Part shown: piece after piece, positions 18,956 to 28,925 of the stretch
Layout of the letters: each line of letters begins with the position of its first letter
How positions within the stretch are numbered: the first letter of the stretch is position 1
Assembly (NCBI GenBank): GCA_014804245.1
Contig: JAAVAE010000005.1
Coordinates: 1 to 64,000 of the forward strand
From: Lachnospiraceae bacterium
Lineage (GTDB): Bacteria; Bacillota; Clostridia; Lachnospirales; Lachnospiraceae
DNA length: 64,000 nucleotides
Reading direction: 5' to 3'
Program-made: the position numbers and the translations under genes
Notes under the pieces: generated by a model
What the model saw: the letters and a program-made list of their open reading frames with translations, nothing else
The model's database searches: none
What the model was told of the DNA's origin: nothing

Positions 18956-20386
18956 ATGGCAAAGCAATATGAAACAGTCATTGGACTTGAAGTTCATGTG
19001 GAACTGGCTACGAAGACCAAGATTTTCTGCGGATGTTCCACCGCGTTTGGGGGAGAGCCCAATACTCACACCTGTCCTGTCTGCACCGGCATGCCGGGTT
19101 CTTTGCCCGTATTAAATAAGCAGGTGCTGGAATATGCGGTGGCGGTGGGACTTGCTACCAACTGTACCATTACCCAGTATTGCAAGTTTGACCGTAAAAA
19201 CTATTTTTATCCTGACAACCCGCAGAATTATCAGATTTCTCAGCTTTATCTTCCCATCTGCCGGAACGGTAAGGTAGAGATAGAAACGGAAAGTGGAAAG
19301 AAATTTGTAGAAATCCATGAAATTCACATGGAGGAAGATGCGGGCAAGCTGATTCATGATGAGTGGGATGACTGTTCATTGGTGGACTATAACCGTTCCG
19401 GTGTTCCGTTGATTGAAATCGTGTCAGAGCCGGATATGAGAAGCGCGGAGGAGGTCATTGCTTATCTGGAAAAACTTCGCATGACCATCCAGTACCTTGG
19501 CGCTTCCGACTGCAAGCTGCAGGAAGGCTCCATGCGTGCGGATGTGAATTTATCCATAAGAGAAGTGGGCGCCAAGGAATTCGGCACCCGTACAGAGATG
19601 AAGAATCTGAACTCTTTTAAGGCGATTGCAAGAGCCATTGAAGGAGAGACGGAGCGCCAAATCGACCTTTTGGAATCAGGAGAAAAGGTCATTCAGGAGA
19701 CCAGAAGATGGGATGATAACAAAGGAGAATCCTATGCTATGAGAAGTAAGGAGGATGCTCAGGATTACCGTTACTTCCCAGATCCCGATCTGGTTCCCAT
19801 CGTGCTTGATGATGCCTTCCTTGAAGAAATCCGTGCAAAGCAGCCGGAGTTTCGGGAGGAAAAGATGCTCCGCTACAAAGAGGAATTTGATATTCCGGAA
19901 TACGACATCGAAATCATCACTGGCAGTAAGCATATGGCTGATATTTTCGAGGCAACAGTTGCTCTTGGCAGCCAGCCTAAGAAAGTGTCCAACTGGCTGA
20001 TGGTAGAGACCTTGCGGCTTCTTAAAGAAAACAGTATGGATCCAGAGGATATCCGTTTTTCGCCGGAGAATCTTGCGAAACTGATTTCTCTTACAGACGC
20101 CAAGGCGATTAATAGTTCCGTGGCGAAAGAAGTTTTTGAAGTCATGTTCAAGGAAGATATCGATCCTGAAAAATATGTGGAGGAAAAGGGACTTAAGACG
20201 GTAAATGATGAAGGAGCCTTACGCAAGACGGTAGAGGAAGTCATTGCAAACAATCCCCAGTCGGTTGAGGATTACCGGAATGGTAAAGAAAAGGCAATTG
20301 GATTCCTTGTAGGTCAGACCATGAAGGCGATGAAAGGAAAAGCTGATCCGGGAATGGTGAATCAGCTGCTGAAAGAACTCTTGTAG
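18956..20386 (+). CDS. gatB: Asp-tRNA(Asn)/Glu-tRNA(Gln) amidotransferase subunit B
   Basis: 476 residues from ATG 18956, directly after the gatA stop and preceded by AAGGAGGACAAG inside the gatA end. The GatB signature is clear: VIGLEVHVELATKTKIFCGC with the zinc-binding pattern completed by HTCPVC, then DNPQNYQISQ and EEDAGKL. The C-terminal helical tail binds tRNA. Last gene of the operon, followed by a hairpin. Confidence 0.96.
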   Translation: MAKQYETVIGLEVHVELATKTKIFCGCSTAFGGEPNTHTCPVCTGMPGSLPVLNKQVLEYAVAVGLATNCTITQYCKFDRKNYFYPDNPQNYQISQLYLPICRNGKVEIETESGKKFVEIHEIHMEEDAGKLIHDEWDDCSLVDYNRSGVPLIEIVSEPDMRSAEEVIAYLEKLRMTIQYLGASDCKLQEGSMRADVNLSIREVGAKEFGTRTEMKNLNSFKAIARAIEGETERQIDLLESGEKVIQETRRWDDNKGESYAMRSKEDAQDYRYFPDPDLVPIVLDDAFLEEIRAKQPEFREEKMLRYKEEFDIPEYDIEIITGSKHMADIFEATVALGSQPKKVSNWLMVETLRLLKENSMDPEDIRFSPENLAKLISLTDAKAINSSVAKEVFEVMFKEDIDPEKYVEEKGLKTVNDEGALRKTVEEVIANNPQSVEDYRNGKEKAIGFLVGQTMKAMKGKADPGMVNQLLKELL

Positions 20387-20428
20387 GATAGATAAGAGAG
20401 TAATATAGAGGGCATACACTAAACAGAG

Positions 20429-20464
20429 TGGCAGGAAGCACATTTGGTTTCCTGCCATTCTATT
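20429..20464 (+). terminator. Hairpin terminator after gatB
   Basis: TGGCAGGAA (20429-20437) pairs with TTCCTGCCA (20449-20457), followed by TTCTATTA. The U-tract is modest. Confidence 0.6.
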
Positions 20465-20529
20465 ACAAACGCTGTCTCTTTACAGTAGGAATGTAAAAGA
20501 GAAGAAAAACGTTAGGGGAAAGGAAAATA

Positions 20530-21858
20530 ATGAAAGCAGAAACGAAGATAAGTATAGATAAAATACTGTCAGGTATCGTACTGATTCTGATGTTGATGTT
20601 ATTTTTTGCAGGATGCGGCAGAAAAACGCAGGAAGAAAGCAATGCTGCTGTTATAGACCTTATGGCAGATATTACATCAAATGGGACAGGTGCGGAGAAT
20701 ATAGATCTTAGTCTTATGGAAGAAAGCAGTATCGCGGTTACGGACTTTTCAGTGAAATTGTTTCAGGATAGTCTGAGTGAAAGAGAAAATACATTGATTT
20801 CCCCAATAACAGTTTTATACGCCCTAGCTATGACTGCCAATGGAGCGGAGGGAGAGTCGCTTGCCCAGATGGAGGAAGTGATTGGACTTTCAAGGGAAGA
20901 GATGAATGATTATTTGTATGCCTATAGGAACCAAATGCAGGAGCAAATGGAAGAAAATAACAAATGTACACTGGAGTTTGCCAATTCTATTTGGTTAAAA
21001 GAGGATGAAAATCTCTGGGTAGAGCAGGATTTTCTACAGACCAATGCAGATTATTATGATGCGGATATTTACCAGCTTCCTTTTGATGCTTCGGCGGTTA
21101 AGTCTGTGAATGATTGGGTAAGTGAAAGTACAGATGGGACAATCGATGAGATATTAACTCAAATGCCTGAGAACGCTGTTATGTATTTGATCAGTGCGAC
21201 AATTCTGGATGCCGAGTGGAGTGAGCCTTATGACAGTCATCAGGTTCGTGAAGGGGTGTTTACGAAGGAGGATGGAACCACTTGTCAGGCAGAGTTTATG
21301 TATGAGACAGAATATAATAAGTATTTAAAAGATGATAATGCACAGGGATTTTATAAATACTATGCAGGATATGGGTATGCTTTTGCAGTGCTGCTTCCGG
21401 ATGAAGGAATCAGTGTTTCCGATTATGCTGCCTCTCTTACAGGGGATAAGCTTCACAATATTTTGTCAGACGATGACAAAACTCTTGTGCAGGTGAACAC
21501 GGCAATCCCTAAGTTTGAGACGGCGTATGAAACGGAAATGAGTGATATCCTTAAAGAGATGGGGATGGAAGATGTATTTGACGGCAGCAAAGCAGATTTG
21601 TCGGGGATTGGCTCCTATGCAGAAGCGAGTCTTGCGATAAATCGGCTATTGCATAAAACTTATATTGCAGTTAACGAGCAGGGGACGAAGGCGGGCGCTG
21701 CGGCGGTAGAAGAAGCCTGTGCGGAAGCGGAGGAACCGGAAGAAATGGAAATAAAAACGGTATATCTTGACCGTCCCTTTATTTATATGATCATTGACCG
21801 GAAGTCAAAGGTGCCGGTGTTCATGGGAACCGTGATGGAGGTTCAAAGCCAGTCATAG
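20530..21858 (+). CDS. Lipoprotein serpin (serine protease inhibitor)
   Basis: 442 residues. A signal peptide ends in the lipobox FAGC (Cys29), so the protein should be tethered outside the cell membrane. The serpin fold follows: NTLISPITVLYALAMTANGA is the classic N-terminal helix, and DRPFIYMI plus VPVFMGTV are the C-terminal strands. The hinge EQGTKAGAAA (383-392) matches inhibitory serpins, which need small residues to insert the loop. The loop around P1 (near 397-400) is Ala/Glu-rich with no Arg or Lys, unlike trypsin inhibitors. Bacterial serpins are sporadic; in gut Firmicutes and bifidobacteria they inhibit host or rival proteases. Confidence 0.88.
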   Translation: MKAETKISIDKILSGIVLILMLMLFFAGCGRKTQEESNAAVIDLMADITSNGTGAENIDLSLMEESSIAVTDFSVKLFQDSLSERENTLISPITVLYALAMTANGAEGESLAQMEEVIGLSREEMNDYLYAYRNQMQEQMEENNKCTLEFANSIWLKEDENLWVEQDFLQTNADYYDADIYQLPFDASAVKSVNDWVSESTDGTIDEILTQMPENAVMYLISATILDAEWSEPYDSHQVREGVFTKEDGTTCQAEFMYETEYNKYLKDDNAQGFYKYYAGYGYAFAVLLPDEGISVSDYAASLTGDKLHNILSDDDKTLVQVNTAIPKFETAYETEMSDILKEMGMEDVFDGSKADLSGIGSYAEASLAINRLLHKTYIAVNEQGTKAGAAAVEEACAEAEEPEEMEIKTVYLDRPFIYMIIDRKSKVPVFMGTVMEVQSQS

Positions 21859-21874
21859 CGGAAGTAAATTTTTC

Positions 21875-21903
21875 TTGCCATAATAAACGCTCTATGATAC
21901 AAT
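21875..21903 (+). promoter_or_regulatory. Sigma-A promoter of the aspartate-family operon
   Basis: TTGCCA (21875-21880), a 17-nt spacer and TACAAT (21898-21903), about 110 bp upstream of the ACT-domain gene. The leader between carries imperfect complementary segments around 21911-21964 that could fold; no terminator or uORF is clear. Confidence 0.6.
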
Positions 21904-22014
21904 ATCCCTCGGCGACAAACAAGTGTCCGCGCAAGAGAAACAAACGGAGACATGTGTTCGCCACAGAGAAACAGGTTGTAAGCAGGTCAATAGAAAGCTG
22001 TATGGGTGCAGGTT

Positions 22015-22452
22015 ATGGGAACCAGATATTTTGTGGTGAAGGAACAGGCAGTGCCGGAAGTTCTTTTAAAGGTAGTGGAAGCCAAGAAACTGCTGGACAC
22101 AGGCAGGGTGCACACGGTCAATGAGGCAGCAGACCGGGTGGGTATCAGCCGCAGTTCCTTTTATAAGTACAAGGATGACATATTCCAGTTCCATGAAAAT
22201 TCGCAGGGGACAACGATTACGCTGACCTTTCAGATGGAGGACGAACCGGGGCTTTTGTCGGATGTACTTAAGATCATTGCACAGTTTGGTGCAAATATTC
22301 TGACCATACACCAAAGTATTCCCATCAACGGAGTGGCATCTCTAAGTCTCAGCGTCCAGGTGTTGCCCACTACAGGGAATGTTTCGGAGATGCTTGAGAC
22401 CATGGAGCAGCAAAAAGGCGTCAGGAACGTTAAAATTTTAGCTAAGGAATAA
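22015..22452 (+). CDS. ACT domain-containing protein, PheB/UPF0735 family
   Basis: 145 residues from ATG 22015, the start that best fits relatives (MGTRYFVVKEQAVPEVLLK); an in-frame GTG at 22006 is possible. The N-terminal half holds a helix-turn-helix-like stretch (NEAADRVGISRSSFYKYKDDI) and the C-terminal half an ACT domain (ITLTFQMEDEPGLLSDVLKII) that binds amino acids. It heads the hom-apgM-lysC group, so an amino-acid-responsive role in that pathway is likely but unproven. Confidence 0.85.
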   Translation: MGTRYFVVKEQAVPEVLLKVVEAKKLLDTGRVHTVNEAADRVGISRSSFYKYKDDIFQFHENSQGTTITLTFQMEDEPGLLSDVLKIIAQFGANILTIHQSIPINGVASLSLSVQVLPTTGNVSEMLETMEQQKGVRNVKILAKE

Positions 22453-22478
22453 AGGTAAAACGCAAGGAGGAAATGAAA

Positions 22479-23678
22479 ATGATTCAGGTAGCGGTAATGG
22501 GTTACGGTACTGTAGGAAGCGGTGTCGTAGAGGTCATCGAAAAAAATAAGGAAGAAATCAATAAGAAATCCGGTGAGGATATCAACATAAAATATATATT
22601 GGATCTGAGAGATTTTCCGGGGGATCCTTATGCAGATAAAGTGGTCCATGATGTAGAACAGATTTTAAATGATCCTGAGATCAAAATTATCTGTGAGACT
22701 ATGGGAGGATTGAAGCCTGCCTATGATTTTACCAAGAGAGCGCTTATGTCGGGAAAGAGCGTTTGTACTTCTAATAAGGAGCTGGTTGCGGCTCATGGGC
22801 CGGAGCTGATACAGATTGCCCATGAAAACAAATGTAATTATCTGTTTGAAGCAAGTGTTGGCGGCGGTATTCCCATCATCCGCCCCTTGAATTATTCACT
22901 GACAGCGGAAAGAATTGATGCAATCACAGGTATTCTGAACGGAACCACTAACTATATTCTCTCTAAAATGGAGAAAGAGGGCGCCGACTTTGAAGATGTC
23001 TTAAAGGAAGCCCAGGAAAAGGGATATGCGGAGAGAAATCCCGAGGCGGATGTGGAAGGCTATGATGCCTGCCGTAAGATTGCCATCCTTTCTTCCCTTA
23101 TGTGCGGTAAGAATGTAAAATATCAGGATATCTATACAGAGGGCATTACGAAGATCACGGCAACAGACTTTGTCTATGCCCATGCAATGGGAAAGACCAT
23201 CAAGCTGCTTGCCCAGAGCAAAGAGGTGGATGGCAGCTTCTATGCCATGGTAGCTCCCTTTATGATCAGCAAATCCCATCCTCTTTATATGGTAAATGAT
23301 GTGTTCAATGCGGTCTGTGTCCACGGCAATATGCTGGGCGATTCTATGTACTACGGAAGAGGCGCTGGTAAGCTGCCCACAGCAAGCGCAGTGGTCTCCG
23401 ACGTGGTGGACTGCGCAAGGCATATCGGCAAGGTCATCATGTGCTTCTGGGACGCGCAGGATGTGGAACTTACGGGAATCGATCAGGCAAGCCGCAGATT
23501 CTTTGTGCGTGTGGCACAGGATAAGGAGAGCCAGGCACTTCAAGTATTTGAGAGCGTCAGCGTAATCGAGGCAGAGGTAGAAGGAGAGTTTGCCTTTGTC
23601 ACAGACGAGATGACAGAAAAAGAATTTAACAAGAAGGCTGAGGAAGTGGGAATCATCAGCCGCATCAGAATAGAATAA
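22479..23678 (+). CDS. hom: Homoserine dehydrogenase
   Basis: 399 residues from ATG 22479, 8 nt after AAGGAGG; an ATG at 22473 is too close to it. It reduces aspartate semialdehyde to homoserine. The nucleotide-binding motif GYGTVGSGV is at the N-terminus, and the substrate domain has GGGIPIIRPL, GILNGTTNYIL and the GYAERNPEADVEGYDACRK segment. A C-terminal ACT-like stretch (EFNKKAEEVGIISRIRI) suggests feedback control. It lies between the ACT regulator and an ApgM-family gene. Confidence 0.95.
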   Translation: MIQVAVMGYGTVGSGVVEVIEKNKEEINKKSGEDINIKYILDLRDFPGDPYADKVVHDVEQILNDPEIKIICETMGGLKPAYDFTKRALMSGKSVCTSNKELVAAHGPELIQIAHENKCNYLFEASVGGGIPIIRPLNYSLTAERIDAITGILNGTTNYILSKMEKEGADFEDVLKEAQEKGYAERNPEADVEGYDACRKIAILSSLMCGKNVKYQDIYTEGITKITATDFVYAHAMGKTIKLLAQSKEVDGSFYAMVAPFMISKSHPLYMVNDVFNAVCVHGNMLGDSMYYGRGAGKLPTASAVVSDVVDCARHIGKVIMCFWDAQDVELTGIDQASRRFFVRVAQDKESQALQVFESVSVIEAEVEGEFAFVTDEMTEKEFNKKAEEVGIISRIRIE

Positions 23679-23733
23679 ATTGGAAAAGCATGTGCAGCAG
23701 ATCTTTGTAAAAGCGGCACAGAAAAGAGGAAAT

Positions 23734-24942
23734 ATGTCAGACAAAAAATATATTGTCGTTCTCGGGGACGGCATGGCAGATGAACCGATTGAGAAACTGG
23801 GAGGAAAAACCCCTCTTGCATATGCAGATACACCGGCTATGGACAGACTCAGCAAGCTGTCGGAGGTGGGGCTTGTGCACACGATTCCGGAAGGAATGAA
23901 ACCGGGGTCGGATACAGCAAATCTTTCCGTTTTGGGGTATGACCCGAAGATTTATTATTCAGGACGTTCCCCTTTGGAGGCACTCAGCATCGGCGTACCC
24001 ATGAAGGAGACGGATGTAGCCCTTCGCTGCAATATCGTTACCCTGTCGGAGGAGGATGTTCCTTTTGAGGAGAGGACGATTATTGACCACAGTTCAGGAG
24101 AAATCAGCACAGAGGATTGTGCCGTCTTGCTTGAGGCGGTAAAAAAAGAGCTGCAGAACGAAACCTATCAGTTTTATGTGGGTACCAGTTATCGTCATTG
24201 TCTGATCTGGAATCAGGGCAGCGTGATTGAATTATCACAGCCTCATGACGTGCTGGGACAGGTAATCGGTCAGTATCTTCCTGACGATGAAAACCTGCTC
24301 TACATGATGAAGAGAAGCTATGAGATTTTAGTGAATCATCCAATTAATATAGAAAGAAAGAAGCAGGGACTTAATCCTGCCAACTGCTGCTGGTTCTGGG
24401 GAGCCGGAACGAAACCCATGCTTTCTTCTTTTCAGGAGAAAACCGGTTTAAAGGGAATGATGGTTTCTGCGGTGGATCTGTTAAAAGGTATTGCAGTGGG
24501 CGCAGGCATGGGTGTGGCAAAGGTAGAGGGTGCAAACGGAGGACTGCACACCAACTATGAAGGAAAGGTGCAGGCAGCCCTTGACGCACTTAAAGGTGAT
24601 TATGATTTCGTCTACATTCACGTAGAGGCGCCAGACGAGATGGGACACCAGGGCAGTGTGGATAGGAAAGTGCAGGCCATTGAATTTCTGGACCAGAGAG
24701 TGATTGAACCTTTGACCCAGGCGTTGGATAGAGATGGGATAAATTACAGGCTTTTGGTGATGCCGGATCATCCCACACCGATCAGAGTAAGGACTCATAC
24801 GGCGGACAGTGTTCCCTATCTTTTGTATGACAGTACAAAGCCTAAAAAGGAAAGCTGGAATTACAATGAAGAGGAAGCTGGAGGCAGCGGAAACTTTGTT
24901 CCGCTGGGGCATACGATAATAGATAAACTTTTTGAAAAGTAA
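23734..24942 (+). CDS. ApgM-family phosphoglycerate mutase homologue, probable homoserine kinase
   Basis: 402 residues from ATG 23734 (AAGAGGA just upstream); a longer TTG start at 23680 lacks a site. Alkaline-phosphatase superfamily motifs are present: IVVLGDGMADEP with metal-binding Asp, GSDTANLSVLGYDP with the nucleophile-type Ser, and HVEAPDEMGHQG and MPDHPTP metal ligands. The ApgM (COG3635) family includes cofactor-independent phosphoglycerate mutases. A subgroup lying beside hom and lysC in genomes without thrB has been proposed as homoserine kinase (TIGR02535). The position between hom and lysC here supports that reading. Confidence 0.8.
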   Translation: MSDKKYIVVLGDGMADEPIEKLGGKTPLAYADTPAMDRLSKLSEVGLVHTIPEGMKPGSDTANLSVLGYDPKIYYSGRSPLEALSIGVPMKETDVALRCNIVTLSEEDVPFEERTIIDHSSGEISTEDCAVLLEAVKKELQNETYQFYVGTSYRHCLIWNQGSVIELSQPHDVLGQVIGQYLPDDENLLYMMKRSYEILVNHPINIERKKQGLNPANCCWFWGAGTKPMLSSFQEKTGLKGMMVSAVDLLKGIAVGAGMGVAKVEGANGGLHTNYEGKVQAALDALKGDYDFVYIHVEAPDEMGHQGSVDRKVQAIEFLDQRVIEPLTQALDRDGINYRLLVMPDHPTPIRVRTHTADSVPYLLYDSTKPKKESWNYNEEEAGGSGNFVPLGHTIIDKLFEK

Positions 24943-24983
24943 TGACTTGATTATGAATGAAGTTTTATGAGGAGATATTGATT

Positions 24984-26303
24984 ATGAAAAAGGTTGTAAA
25001 ATTTGGCGGCAGTTCCCTTGCCAGTGCAGAGCAGTTTGCAAAAGTAGGGGATATCATTCATGCAGACGCAGAGAGGCGCTATGTGGTTCCTTCTGCACCG
25101 GGCAAGCGGTTTTCTGATGACACCAAGGTTACGGATATGCTTTATGAATGCTATCATCTTGCGGAATCAGGCAAAGACTTCAAAAAAGAGCTTGCTGCAA
25201 TATCTGCCCGTTATCAGGAGATTATAGACGGACTTTCTCTTACCATTTCTTTAAAAGATGAATTTAAGGTCATCGAAAAGAATTTTAAGGAAAAAGCAGG
25301 AGAGAACTATGCAGCATCCAGAGGTGAATATTTAAACGGAATCATCATGGCGGCATATCTGGGATATGAATTTATTGATGCCGCAGAAGTCATCCGCTTT
25401 ACGGATGAGGGAGATTTTGATTCCGAATATACCAATCAGATTTTAGGACAGTGTCTTGATGGGATAGAGCGCGCTGTCATACCTGGATTTTATGGGGCAT
25501 ATGCAGACGGCAGGGTAAAGACCTTTTCAAGAGGCGGCTCTGATATCACCGGTTCTATTGTGGCAAGAGCGATAAAAGCGGATGTGTATGAAAACTGGAC
25601 GGATGTATCCGGTTTCCTTGTTGCCGATCCGAGGATCATTGAAAATCCGCAAGGGATTGAGACCATTACTTATAGAGAACTGAGGGAGCTGTCTTACATG
25701 GGAGCCAGCGTACTTCATGAGGACGCAATCTTCCCGGTGAGAAGAGAGGGAATTCCGATCAACATCCGCAATACCAACAAGCCGGAAGATGAGGGAACCT
25801 GGATCGTGGAGAGCACCTGCCAGAAATCGAAGTACGTCATTACAGGAATCGCGGGAAAGAGAGGTTTCTGCTCCGTCAATATTGAAAAAGCCATGATGAA
25901 TGCGGAAATCGGATTCGGAAGAAAGGTTCTGCAGGCTTTTGAGGATAATGGAATTTCTTTTGAACATGTACCTTCCGGTATTGATACAATGACGGTGTTC
26001 GTCCACCAAGATGAATTTATTGACAAGGAACAGAAAGTCGTATCAGCCATTCATAGACTGGCAGATCCGGACAGCGTGGATATTGAAGCAGATCTTGCTC
26101 TTATAGCGGTAGTGGGACGGGGCATGAAGTCCACCAGAGGAACTGCGGGACGCATCTTCTCCGCCCTTGCACATGTCAATGTCAACGTCAAGATGATCGA
26201 TCAGGGCTCCAGCGAGCTGAACATCATCATCGGAGTTGCCAATGATGATTTCGAGACAGCAATCAAGGCAATTTATGACATTTTCGTGATTGCACAGCTG
26301 TAA
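24984..26303 (+). CDS. lysC: Aspartate kinase
   Basis: 439 residues from ATG 24984, 9 nt after GAGGAG. It phosphorylates aspartate, the first step to lysine, threonine and methionine. The kinase motif KFGGSSLA is at the N-terminus, and RGGSDITGSIVARA and the aspartokinase VYENWTDVSGF segment follow. Two ACT domains lie at the C-terminus (AVVGRGMKSTRGTAGRIFSAL onwards) for feedback inhibition. Last gene of the group. Homoserine dehydrogenase is a separate protein, not fused. Confidence 0.95.
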   Translation: MKKVVKFGGSSLASAEQFAKVGDIIHADAERRYVVPSAPGKRFSDDTKVTDMLYECYHLAESGKDFKKELAAISARYQEIIDGLSLTISLKDEFKVIEKNFKEKAGENYAASRGEYLNGIIMAAYLGYEFIDAAEVIRFTDEGDFDSEYTNQILGQCLDGIERAVIPGFYGAYADGRVKTFSRGGSDITGSIVARAIKADVYENWTDVSGFLVADPRIIENPQGIETITYRELRELSYMGASVLHEDAIFPVRREGIPINIRNTNKPEDEGTWIVESTCQKSKYVITGIAGKRGFCSVNIEKAMMNAEIGFGRKVLQAFEDNGISFEHVPSGIDTMTVFVHQDEFIDKEQKVVSAIHRLADPDSVDIEADLALIAVVGRGMKSTRGTAGRIFSALAHVNVNVKMIDQGSSELNIIIGVANDDFETAIKAIYDIFVIAQL

Positions 26304-26341
26304 TAATAAGTATGAGTACTTTTTAGGAGTGGCGGGAGTCC

Positions 26342-26478
26342 GCACCGGATAGGTAAATATACCAACGTCGTCGCGCTCCCGCTCCATAAAAACGTAACAG
26401 ACGCTAGGCTCGAAAGAACCTCGCCAAGCGCTGACGTTTTTATAGGGACTCCTTTTGGTATATTAACCTATCCGGTGC
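26342..26478 (-). repeat. Family I structured palindromic element, copy 2
   Basis: 137 bp, reverse orientation relative to copy 1. Arms 26342-26365 and 26455-26478 match at 23 of 24 positions. The outer arm differs from copy 1 (GCACCGGATAGG in place of GCACAGGGCAGG) but both sides changed together. In the inner hairpin GGC/GCC replaces GAC/GTC of copy 1. It lies in the 583-bp gap 26304-26886 after lysC, with copy 3 and a terminator. Between the copies (26479-26612) I see no gene. Confidence 0.85.
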
Positions 26479-26612
26479 TACGCTGCCAGCATCCCGGAAA
26501 GTAATGGATTACATTACATTTACTTCGTTGAGCAGTTCGTAAAGTAAATTCGTAGCCTGCAAGGTATGTATTATGTAGTGCCTGCTAATTTTCATAAGTC
26601 AGCCAGTGCACA

Positions 26613-26751
26613 GCTCTGAGAGGATAAATAATCCATAAGGAGCCCCTAAAAAAGCGTCAGCACTTAGCGAGGTTCCTCACGAGCTTAGTGCCTGTTACGC
26701 TTTTTACGGAGCGAGAGCGCGGCGACGTTGGATTATTTATCCTCTCAGAGC
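26613..26751 (+). repeat. Family I structured palindromic element, copy 3
   Basis: 139 bp with a perfect 23-bp inverted repeat (26613-26635 with 26729-26751). It is the most diverged copy: the second stem is AAAAAGCGT/ACGCTTTTT instead of AAAAACGT/ACGTTTTT, and the inner hairpin is CACT/AGTG instead of CGCT/AGCG. Each change is compensated on the other side. It has the same orientation as copy 1 and faces copy 2 across 134 bp. Confidence 0.85.
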
Positions 26752-26770
26752 GTCCTGTTTGTAAAACATC

Positions 26771-26808
26771 AGCCTGCCCTTCTAAATAAGTAGAAAGGCA
26801 GGCTTTTT
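26771..26808 (+). terminator. Rho-independent terminator upstream of the guaB group
   Basis: GCCTGCCCTTCT (26772-26783) pairs with AGAAAGGCAGGC (26792-26803), one mismatch, followed by TTTTT. It is 470 bp beyond lysC, so it would end transcripts that run through the two family I elements. Confidence 0.85.
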
Positions 26809-26813
26809 ATCAC

Positions 26814-26842
26814 TTGAAAGTTTGTCCAAAATATACTATGAT
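26814..26842 (+). promoter_or_regulatory. Sigma-A promoter of the guaB group
   Basis: TTGAAA (26814-26819), a 17-nt spacer and TATGAT (26837-26842), 45 bp before the membrane-protein start. It lies directly behind the terminator. Confidence 0.7.
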
Positions 26843-26886
26843 TATATAACACACATCTAAACTTTAGGAAGAAAAGGGAAATCAAC

Positions 26887-27381
26887 ATGAATGAAACATA
26901 TGTAGAATGTCTTATAAAAAGAAAAACCCCCACTCATCTGAAGATGCTTAAAATCCTATTAGTCACGCTTACGGTATTCTTTGTGCTGGTAGGATTTCTT
27001 TTGATTCCGGCACTGCTTTTCGGCATCGCTTTTGGAGTGGCTGCTTACTTTATGCATTTGAGTACAGAGCTGGAATATGAATACCTTTATGTGGACAAGG
27101 AACTCACCGTGGATAAGGTCATGGCAAAGACGAAACGTAAAAGGATTGCAGTATTTTCGTTAGATAAAATGGAGATTGTAGCCCCTGTCAATTCATGGCA
27201 CCTTGACAATTATAAGAACAGAAATGACAAGACGGTCGATTACAGTTCCAGAGAAGTAAAACAGCCGGATACCAGGTATGTGTTCTATTATGAAGGCAGG
27301 CAAAAGGTCATATTTGAACCGAATGAGGATTTGATCAAGGCTATGCAGTTTGTAGCACCGAGGAAAGTATTTAAGGACTAA
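26887..27381 (+). CDS. Two-pass membrane protein of unknown function
   Basis: 164 residues with two adjacent hydrophobic segments (about residues 22-58), a short cytoplasmic N-terminus and a soluble C-terminal domain of about 100 residues. That domain has strands resembling a PH-like fold (LYVDKELTVDKVMAKTKRKRIAVF, then YVFYYEGRQKVIFEPNEDL). Its promoter is at 26814-26842 and guaB follows 52 nt downstream. I do not recognise a characterised relative. Confidence 0.75.
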   Translation: MNETYVECLIKRKTPTHLKMLKILLVTLTVFFVLVGFLLIPALLFGIAFGVAAYFMHLSTELEYEYLYVDKELTVDKVMAKTKRKRIAVFSLDKMEIVAPVNSWHLDNYKNRNDKTVDYSSREVKQPDTRYVFYYEGRQKVIFEPNEDLIKAMQFVAPRKVFKD

Positions 27382-27400
27382 GATGGTAGCAATGAAATAA

Positions 27401-28888
<1,488 letters not shown>

Positions 28889-28925
28889 GGAACAGTATTG
28901 GTAGGCAGGAAGGGAGTATCTTGGC

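Noticed and set aside
21911-21964. Riboswitch or attenuator in the leader of the aspartate-family operon
   Set aside because: Some imperfect complementarity exists, but there is no terminator, no leader peptide rich in Thr or Lys, and no lysine-riboswitch pattern that I can see.
23001-23882. Long antisense frame opposite hom and the ApgM gene
   Set aside because: It is a shadow of well-supported genes on the plus strand, with no ribosome site or recognised motif. The same holds for the long antisense frames at 7071-7733, 57705-58358 and 61760-62389.
26342-26751. Family I copies as ordinary terminators or as a CRISPR array
   Set aside because: They lack U-tracts, and a separate clear terminator follows at 26771. 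They are few, inverted relative to each other and have no spacer structure.
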